Shown here piece after piece: positions 62,385 through 64,000 of a stretch of DNA of 64,000 nucleotides (the stretch's first letter is position 1; every line of letters begins with the position of its first letter). The stretch spans positions 1 to 64,000 of IMG/VR virus record IMGVR_UViG_3300031951_000024; one strand, 5' to 3'. Made by a program: the position numbers and the translations under genes. The notes below the pieces were generated by a model. It was given only the letters and a program-made list of their open reading frames with translations, did no database searches and was not told the origin of the DNA. The stretch comes from a virus.

Positions 62385-63911
62385 ATGAGAAATACTCTTT
62401 TAATTGAAGAACTAGTAAGAATAAAAGAAATTATGGGTGTTAGATTAAACTCAAATGCGGTTAATGAAGCGGTAACAATAGGAAACCCAACTAGAATTAA
62501 GGCTTTTGACGTAAACTTAAATCCGGCAATCAGAAATGAGATTGAAACTCAAATGGTTGATTGGGCAAATACAACAAATACACTATCAAGAACCGTTAGA
62601 AATTTTGATGAGTTAACAACTTTAGCTAGAGCTGAAGCTAGGGCTGCTGGTGAACAAATAACAACTGATGCTGAGGCATTATACTGGTTAGCGGCAACAT
62701 CAGGCAGGGACAATTTTAGTAATATTGTCAGAAGAATTAGTGATGTTAATATGTCAAATTTCAATAGACAAGCAACGAACATTACCAACAACACTTTAGC
62801 CGGTAGTTTACAAAATCAGATGAATACATTTAATCGTACAATCGGTAGAGATATTGAGACTGGCGCTGTTAGTGATGCAACAGCAACATCACATGCGGCA
62901 AATTTAACCCGTTTAAAAAATAATATTATTAATGCTTCGTTATCCGATATTGATCAAGCAACAAAAGATAGATTAGTTAAACTAATTGACGATCAAATTG
63001 ATATGATAGATACCGCAACAAATTCTGCTTATGTGTCAACAACCCCAACGACACGTACTGGAGCCGGCGGTGGAGGTCAACAAGGTGGCGGAGGTCAACA
63101 AGGTGGCGGAGGTCAACAAGGTGGCGGAGGTCAACAAGGTGGCGGAGGAAACCAAGGTGGTGGAGGAAACCAAGGTGGTGGAGGAAACCAAGGTGGTGGT
63201 CAGCCACCAGCATTTAATGTTAGACAAGCATTAGATGACCAAATTGATTTAATAACTAACAACCCTATCTATGGTAGAGTTGCTCGTGAACAGAAAGATT
63301 TGATTGCCAATAATATTCGTAACAGATTTGGTAGTCTAACACCAGAAGAGTTTAACGAACAATTACCTATGATTCGTAGAGAATTAAATGATATGTGTGA
63401 CGACCAAATAAACGGACTTCAGAGGGAAGCGGACAGACTTAGAACTGAAGGTCGTACTGAAGAGGCAGACCAATTAACTAGACGAGCTAGGAATATTGAG
63501 CGTGCAAAAAATATTGCCGGTGATGTACTTGGTTTTTGTGTTGGTAAAAAAGCTGGTGGTGGGCAAGGTGGTAAACTATCTACTGCGGGTAAAATTGGTA
63601 TTTGCGCATTTACTGGTTATATGGTTTGGGGTATCTTACACTCAATTGTTAGTGGTGGTGACGTAACAGTGGGTGATTATTTATGTGATATACCTAAAAT
63701 GCTTTCACATTATGAACCTGATTTCATTAGTAAAGCCTGTGGTAGAGAAGAGGTTACTGGTGAATATGAGAATACTAGCGAAGGATTCACTAAGTGGCTT
63801 GGAGATAACGGATTAAGTGGTACTTGGGACGATGATGGTTATCCTATTGTTGTTATTAATGGGGAAGATACATTATATCAATACAAAGATGGAACTTTTA
63901 AACCGGTTTAA
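62385..63911 (+). CDS. Class D tagged protein with Gly/Gln-rich repeat linker
   Basis: 508 aa. Tag MRNTLLIEELVRIKEIMGVR contains RIKEIMG. Residues 28-220 are helical (SRTVRNFDELTTLARAEARA). Residues 226-275 are a Gly-rich repeat of six-residue units (GGGGQQ, then GGGGNQ). Next, a helical region (READRLRTEGRTEEADQLTR) and a membrane-like segment (GKIGICAFTGYMVWGILHSI, about 402-421). A flexible linker with a tag and TM is consistent with a virion protein that spans or contacts the membrane. Function unknown. Confidence 0.65.
   Translation: MRNTLLIEELVRIKEIMGVRLNSNAVNEAVTIGNPTRIKAFDVNLNPAIRNEIETQMVDWANTTNTLSRTVRNFDELTTLARAEARAAGEQITTDAEALYWLAATSGRDNFSNIVRRISDVNMSNFNRQATNITNNTLAGSLQNQMNTFNRTIGRDIETGAVSDATATSHAANLTRLKNNIINASLSDIDQATKDRLVKLIDDQIDMIDTATNSAYVSTTPTTRTGAGGGGQQGGGGQQGGGGQQGGGGQQGGGGNQGGGGNQGGGGNQGGGQPPAFNVRQALDDQIDLITNNPIYGRVAREQKDLIANNIRNRFGSLTPEEFNEQLPMIRRELNDMCDDQINGLQREADRLRTEGRTEEADQLTRRARNIERAKNIAGDVLGFCVGKKAGGGQGGKLSTAGKIGICAFTGYMVWGILHSIVSGGDVTVGDYLCDIPKMLSHYEPDFISKACGREEVTGEYENTSEGFTKWLGDNGLSGTWDDDGYPIVVINGEDTLYQYKDGTFKPV
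63068..63199 (+). repeat. 18-nt tandem repeat encoding GGGGQQ/GGGGNQ
   Basis: About seven copies of an 18-nt unit: the first four read GGCGGAGGTCAACAAGGT, and later copies change to GGAAACCAAGGTGGTGGA. They lie in frame inside the gene at 62385. Probably unstable in length. Confidence 0.85.
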
Positions 63912-63938
63912 TCTTTAAAAATTTAACATAGAATTAAA

Positions 63939-64000
63939 ATGGCAGAAATTAAAGATTGGCAATATAAAAATAAATCAACTGGTAATTGGGTTGATTGTAC
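63939..64000 (+). CDS. Start of a further gene, cut by window edge
   Basis: ATG at 63939 opens MAEIKDWQYKNKSTGNWVDC, open to the window end. It follows the gene at 62385 after 27 nt in the same direction. Too short to classify. Confidence 0.5.
   Translation, partial: MAEIKDWQYKNKSTGNWVDC

Noticed and set aside
62977-63227. Three out-of-frame ORFs over the Gly-rich repeat
   Set aside because: They are created by the 18-nt tandem repeat, contain only repeated low-complexity sequence and lie inside the well-supported gene at 62385.
8165-63911. Tags as Sec signal peptides or membrane anchors
   Set aside because: They are short, amphipathic and charged with no hydrophobic core of 10 or more residues, unlike the true signal peptides at 4595, 24319 and 57989.
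8165-63911. Tags as merely conserved translation-start DNA
   Set aside because: The amino acids are kept while codons vary widely, and the same peptides occur inside fused proteins away from any start codon.
1-64000. tRNA or rRNA genes
   Set aside because: Reading by eye gave no convincing cloverleaf or rRNA segment; tRNAscan-SE would be decisive.
1-64000. Bacterial chromosome with a prophage rather than a phage genome
   Set aside because: No run of host housekeeping genes and no intact integrase are seen, while gene density and the tagged genes continue to both ends; the window alone cannot fully exclude it.

Overview
The window looks like part of a large, AT-rich tailed-phage genome whose host is a Bacteroidetes (Flavobacteria-like) bacterium. 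Phage evidence: a peptidoglycan-binding plus GH19 endolysin beside a 2-TM holin-like gene, dense ATGA-overlapping small genes, many families I associate with phages, few host housekeeping genes. Host evidence: promoters matching the Bacteroidetes consensus TTG-N18-20-TAnnTTTG at several genes, almost no Shine-Dalgarno sequences, and Bacteroidetes-type lipoproteins and small accessory proteins.

Layout. 1-3250: lysis genes, small conserved phage genes, and a hotdog acyl-CoA thioesterase. 3250-6900: an accessory island of tiny genes with repeated leader sequences, a P-loop kinase, a secreted nuclease, four structured repeats that behave like integron attC sites around small ORFs, and the C-terminal remnant of a tyrosine recombinase. 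6900-8840: metallophosphoesterase and conserved phage genes. 8860-32650: mostly small tagged proteins, including a six-gene paralog array (11455-15576), a DHH/ART multidomain protein, an HD hydrolase and a lytic transglycosylase. 32650-37050: untagged genes, two gene-poor stretches, an HNH endonuclease and a DoxX-like protein. 37070-48900: a second dense block of tagged genes, including a sigma factor and a LysM protein. 48940-50600: FKBP isomerase and small membrane proteins. 50700-58000: more tagged proteins (L,D-transpeptidase-like, peptidoglycan-binding, metallopeptidase). 58570-64000: large, probably virion-associated proteins.

Main observation. About 45 otherwise unrelated proteins begin with one of a few short N-terminal tags, and each tag ends in hydrophobic-x-Glu. 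Class A: MKIIITESQ-like. Class B: MKxxIxLTESDLxRIVK followed by V-[IL]-x-E. Class C: MNLxExIRxIL[RK]EE. Class D: a short lead, then RIKxMMx. Class E: xILIxEEEKxxIL followed within about 20 residues by x-x-E-Q. The encoding codons vary, so selection appears to act on the peptide. The closest precedent I know is the phage T4 capsid-targeting sequence, a short N-terminal peptide ending in [LI]-x-E that sends internal proteins into the prohead and is cut off by the prohead protease. I infer that these genes encode a large packaged, and probably injected, protein payload. It includes a sigma factor, an HD hydrolase, a PD-(D/E)xK-like nuclease, ADP-ribosyltransferase-like domains and cell-wall enzymes.

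Regulation. Most tagged transcription units are preceded by an ATATTTAT or GTATTTAT box either 4-7 nt or 12-15 nt upstream of the start codon, on both strands, with a few at 20-23 nt. I read this as a phage-specific promoter, separate from the host-type TAnnTTTG promoters on the accessory genes. All alignments, counts and spacings here were made by eye.
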